From Microcaldota archaeon (GTDB lineage Archaea > Micrarchaeota > Micrarchaeia > Micrarchaeales > Micrarchaeaceae): a stretch of 15,357 bases of DNA. The translations under genes were made by a program, and so were the position numbers. Each line of letters starts with the position of its first letter. Within the stretch, counting starts at the first letter, position 1. The notes under the pieces were generated by a model. It had not been told where the DNA came from. It saw only the letters and a list, made by a program, of their open reading frames with translations, and did not search any database. The stretch is from positions 552 through 15,908 of the forward strand of contig DAHXNT010000007.1 of NCBI GenBank assembly GCA_027365215.1, given 5' to 3'. Of this stretch, positions 12,739 through 15,357 are shown piece after piece.

Positions 12739-13087
12739 GCTTGTCACTTGCAATTTTGTATCCGGCCATAGCCAGGGCCATGGCCACAATTCCCAGCGCT
12801 ATCACTGCCACGCCGGTGCCGAAGCTTAAAGCGTTGGAAACCGACGCCCATATCACCAGTATTGCGATTGTGAGTTCGAACGGGAGGAACAGCATGTAGT
12901 AGGGCAGGTATTCGTTGTCTATGTCCCTGCTGCTGCCTATGGTGCTTTCGCCGCTCTCGTACGGCGCGTTCTTCACAGCGTTGCCTGCGGCCCTCCTGCC
13001 GATCATCCTTGATGCAACAAGGAGCGATATGGGAAAGCCTATACCGAACAGGGACAGGATACCGAGTGCTATGTAGTTGTACAGCAT
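12731..13087 (-). CDS. nuoA: Complex I membrane subunit NuoA
   Basis: The 118-residue protein has three hydrophobic helices (about 5-25, 63-82 and 90-110) and the loop motif APYESGE at 41-47, corresponding to the YECG loop of NuoA with Ser in place of Cys, as is common outside bacteria. NuoA helps shape the link between the quinone site and the proton-pumping arm. The usual acidic FDxE at the start of helix 2 reads FELT here. I chose the ATG at 13087, because a TATA-like box about 45 bases upstream would place the transcript start between this ATG and the two further-upstream ATGs (13123, 13117). It is first of the nuoABCD run and ends overlapping nuoB. Confidence 0.88.
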   Translation of the reverse strand: MLYNYIALGILSLFGIGFPISLLVASRMIGRRAAGNAVKNAPYESGESTIGSSRDIDNEYLPYYMLFLPFELTIAILVIWASVSNALSFGTGVAVIALGIVAMALAMAGYKIASDKHV

Positions 13088-13126
13088 TTTGCACACTTTG
13101 CTATTAGCAATAACCATTCGCATGCA

Positions 13127-13138
13127 ATCATTATAAAA
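13127..13138. promoter_or_regulatory. Shared bidirectional TATA-like box for nuoA and dtdA
   Basis: CATTATAAAACC lies in the 73 bases between divergent nuoA (ATG 13087) and dtdA (ATG 13161). Its centre is about 28 bases from the dtdA ATG, suggesting a leaderless mRNA there, and about 45 bases from the nuoA ATG, leaving a leader of about 20 bases. No other comparable A/T box is present. Confidence 0.5.
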
Positions 13139-13160
13139 CCAAAAGGTGTTATCCTGAATT

Positions 13161-13931
13161 ATGATACGCTTTGCATACTATGACGGGGATCCGGTAGGTC
13201 ACAACACAGCAGAACGGCTCAGGACGTACGACGATGTGATTGGCGACAACCATGACTACCAAATGGTGCAGCTTGGCGAGGCCCCGATATATACAGATGG
13301 AGGCAAGCTGGGCGGCTCAGATCTCGTGGTATTCATAAGCAAGCACTCAAGCGCCAGGGGTGTGTCGTCTTTTACCGTGCACTCCTGCGGCAACTGGGGC
13401 ACGAGCGCGAACCTGGGTGGCCTGCCGAAGAGCCTCTGCAGATCAGACCCGATAGCGATGTGGAAGATGCTCGTCTCATTGAAGAAGGAGAACACATACG
13501 ATGATGTCGCGGTAACATATGAGGCGACGCACCATGGCCCATCGATAGACGTGCCCTGCATGTTCGTAGAAGTCGGCGGGAACGAGGCGGCCCTGAATAA
13601 TAAAGGATATGCAAATGTTCTCGCAAGGGCGATACGTAGGTCGATTACCGATGTAGACGCGGGTACCGGAAAGCCGAAGATAGCCATAGGCATCGGGGGC
13701 ATGCATTATCCGGAAAAATTCACACGATTGGCACTTGAGGGAAAGATGGCTTTCTCTTACATAATGTCCAGGTACAGCATAGGCAACGTAGACATGATAG
13801 AAAGGGCCGCGAACATGTCTACAGTAAGGCCAGAAGTGGCCGTAATAGAATGGAAAAGTCTTAAGGCAGGAGAAAGGGAAGCCATGCTCGGGGCACTCGA
13901 CTCCATCGGCCTTCAGTATGAAAGAATATAA
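13161..13931 (+). CDS. dtdA: D-aminoacyl-tRNA deacylase, archaeal DtdA type
   Basis: The 256-residue protein has the DtdA/GEK1 signatures: ISKHSSARG at 59-67, FTVHSCGNWG at 71-80, EATHHGPS at 121-128, FVEVGG at 135-140, and GGMHYPEKFT around 198-207. Paired histidines in these motifs are the presumed zinc ligands. The enzyme removes D-amino acids, such as D-Tyr, mistakenly attached to tRNA, and is the archaeal and plant answer to bacterial Dtd. The length is near the typical 250-275. The ATG at 13161 is about 28 bases from the shared TATA-like box; an AAGGTG further upstream is too far to be a standard ribosome site, so leaderless translation is likely. The strand and promoter arrangement oppose the nuo genes. 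Confidence 0.94.
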   Translation: MIRFAYYDGDPVGHNTAERLRTYDDVIGDNHDYQMVQLGEAPIYTDGGKLGGSDLVVFISKHSSARGVSSFTVHSCGNWGTSANLGGLPKSLCRSDPIAMWKMLVSLKKENTYDDVAVTYEATHHGPSIDVPCMFVEVGGNEAALNNKGYANVLARAIRRSITDVDAGTGKPKIAIGIGGMHYPEKFTRLALEGKMAFSYIMSRYSIGNVDMIERAANMSTVRPEVAVIEWKSLKAGEREAMLGALDSIGLQYERI

Positions 13932-13933
13932 TT
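13924..13933 (+). promoter_or_regulatory. TATA-like box overlapping the dtdA stop
   Basis: GAATATAATT spans the dtdA stop codon (13929-13931) and lies about 44 bases before the ATG of the surface-protein gene. It would give a leader of about 18 bases without a clear GGTGA site. The fit is moderate. Confidence 0.35.
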
Positions 13934-13972
13934 GTTGACTGAGCTGTATGTTTGGTTCTGGGATTGTTGCTT

Positions 13973-15357
13973 ATGAGAGCACTATATGCGGCCATGATAA
14001 TGTCGGTGGCACTCGCCTTCATGATTAGCACGGCGGCATCGCAGTACTGGTTCCAGACGGGTGCGGTCGGGACATACAACGCGTCGCGCAATATTGGGGC
14101 CGCAGTCACAATAGAGACCGTGTACCAGAACATAACTTCGGGATCGATGGGGTTCTGGGTCGGTGAAACGCTCTCCAACAGCGCGTTCGCACAGGTCGGA
14201 TATGAGATAGAAAACCAGAGCGGCTTCTATCCAAATAACTGCGATATCTCAGGATGCAACGGCTCGGTTTACATAGCTGCAGGAACCCCCACATGGTTCT
14301 GGGAATATTTCCCGCAGGACTACAATGGTAGTGCTTTCCTTGGCGGTATAGGGGCGAACGGTTCCGCAGGCCCTTCAGGCAGTTTCAATACTTATTCGAT
14401 GAACTCTTCAGGGAACGTGTGGAACTTCTACTTCAATGGGAATAAGATAGGTTCGGTCGACCTTGGCGCGTCCACATCCGGAGCAAATCCGCCAACCGCA
14501 ATAGGTGAGATCGCCGCTACTGACACGAATAGGCAGTACATGGGCCCGGTGATATTCGAGAACCTGAGATATTATTACTATGGCGGTTCTACACAGGTAC
14601 CGGTAGCGTATTCTACAATATCATACGGCAAGGGGAGCGAAAGCCTGCTCCCGAACCTGTATGGCATAGAGGAAGTAGGCACGCACACGAACATGTTTGA
14701 AGTCGGATCCGGGATTCCGCTCAACAACCAGACAAAGCTGTGGGCGCTTGGCTACACGCTGAAGATAGTCTCGGATTACGGAAATATAAGCTCTGAATAT
14801 AACTATTCGGGCAGTTCGCTGGATCGCATAAGTGCACCTGCATATGTGTACATAAATGGCACAGTGAGGGAGAAGTTTTTGGGCTGGGTTGGGCAAGGAG
14901 ACGGGTCTTACACTGGTTCGCTCAACTCTACCAGAGTCCTCATGCTCGGGAACATAACCGAGACCGCACAATGGCAAAGGCAATATTATGTCAACGTAAG
15001 CAGCGCGTATGGCTCGGCCAGCGGAGGCGGATGGTATGATAGTGGTGCAATACTTAGCATGGTGGAATATCCAAGCGTGCTTTCCATGGGAGAGGGAGTT
15101 AGGGAGCTTTTCTCAGGTTGGAACAGCAGCGCCGGATACATTAACGACACGGTGCCCATCAGCGTCGTTGCCCCTATGAATATATCTGCCGTGTGGAACA
15201 GGCAGTATTTGGTAAACGTTACGTCTGCGCATGGCACCGTGAGCGGGAACGGGTGGTATGACCGTGGAAGCGCGGACCGCGTATCTGTAAGCAACTATAC
15301 GGATTACATATCGAATAGCTCAAGGATATCATTCCGCGAATGGAGCAATGGAAGCAC
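13973..15357 (+). CDS. Large secreted/surface protein with tandem InlB-B-like repeats (cut by window edge)
   Basis: The ATG at 13973 opens 461 codons that run off the right edge with no stop. Residues 1-22 form a hydrophobic signal peptide (MRALYAAMIMSVALAFM, then STAAS). Residues about 25-255 are Gly/Asn/Ser/Tyr-rich with many N-x-S/T sites, typical of a glycosylated exported protein; I do not recognise this domain. From about 261 come at least three units of about 74-77 residues beginning YTLKIVSDYG, YYVNVSSAYGSASGGGWYD (338) and YLVNVTSAHGTVSGNGWYD (412), each followed by a GW or EW segment and closing in a Trp-Arg/Asn-Arg-Gln motif. This pattern fits divergent InlB B-type repeats common in archaeal and bacterial surface proteins. 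An adhesin or S-layer-associated role is inferred. The start lacks a GGTGA site. Confidence 0.8.
   Translation, partial: MRALYAAMIMSVALAFMISTAASQYWFQTGAVGTYNASRNIGAAVTIETVYQNITSGSMGFWVGETLSNSAFAQVGYEIENQSGFYPNNCDISGCNGSVYIAAGTPTWFWEYFPQDYNGSAFLGGIGANGSAGPSGSFNTYSMNSSGNVWNFYFNGNKIGSVDLGASTSGANPPTAIGEIAATDTNRQYMGPVIFENLRYYYYGGSTQVPVAYSTISYGKGSESLLPNLYGIEEVGTHTNMFEVGSGIPLNNQTKLWALGYTLKIVSDYGNISSEYNYSGSSLDRISAPAYVYINGTVREKFLGWVGQGDGSYTGSLNSTRVLMLGNITETAQWQRQYYVNVSSAYGSASGGGWYDSGAILSMVEYPSVLSMGEGVRELFSGWNSSAGYINDTVPISVVAPMNISAVWNRQYLVNVTSAHGTVSGNGWYDRGSADRVSVSNYTDYISNSSRISFREWSNGS

Noticed and set aside
13861..14983. Minus-strand open frames opposite the surface protein
   Set aside because: The plus-strand frame is continuous to the window edge with a signal peptide and repeats; the opposite frames have no motif.

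Overview
This is archaeal DNA. It carries an archaeal/eukaryal-type prolyl-tRNA synthetase, archaeal D-aminoacyl-tRNA deacylase (DtdA), prefoldin beta and an Mre11 nuclease. It has TATA-like boxes 23-37 bases before starts, several apparently leaderless or short-leader genes, and GGTGA ribosome binding sites. Genes are compact, often with ATGA-type overlaps, and use many ATA and AGG codons. My best guess is a small-genome acid-environment lineage such as Micrarchaeota (ARMAN-like) or a relative of Thermoplasmatota. That placement is inference from gene content and style, not from a marker phylogeny.

Layout. Positions 1-1599 (minus strand): the first residues of a SAM methyltransferase, a Nudix hydrolase and a carbamate kinase. 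A single TATA-like box at about 1624-1634 sits between this group and a divergent plus-strand pair, a HAD phosphatase (1651-2250) and proline dehydrogenase (2255-3109). Prolyl-tRNA synthetase (3161-4612) follows with its own promoter. At 4695-5065 there is a small membrane segment and an unknown 98-residue reading frame that may be one frameshifted gene.

Positions 5087-7356 hold the most interesting part: seven tightly packed plus-strand genes. They are a YHS-domain protein, a Cys4 ribbon protein, a two-helix membrane protein, a 31-residue protein consisting only of a heavy-metal-binding motif, a small Cys-rich protein whose start codon looks destroyed by one extra base, a second Cys/His-rich mini-protein, and a cysteine-rich FAD oxidoreductase of the geranylgeranyl-reductase/FixC type. 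Most have a GGTGA-like site 4-5 bases before the start. The downstream half is clearly richer in A+T than its flanks, and the cluster ends just before a tRNA-Gln(TTG) gene. I infer a metal (possibly copper, mercury or another soft metal) trafficking or detoxification cassette, perhaps acquired by transfer.

Positions 7437-9276: tRNA-Gln, a VKOR-family disulfide-forming membrane protein, and convergent to it Mre11. Positions 8047-13087 (minus strand) read as a long run nuoA-nuoB-nuoC-nuoD, then prefoldin beta, a DHH phosphoesterase and Mre11, with overlaps or very short gaps except for a 54-base gap and TATA-like box before prefoldin. The nuo part encodes the peripheral-arm core subunits B, C and D plus membrane subunit A of respiratory complex I. 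The remaining subunits are not here. A second shared TATA-like box (13127-13138) separates nuoA from divergent dtdA (13161-13931). The window ends inside a large secreted or surface protein (13973 to the edge) with tandem InlB-B-type repeats. No stretch over 300 bases lacks a gene. I saw no CRISPR array, insertion sequence or transposase.
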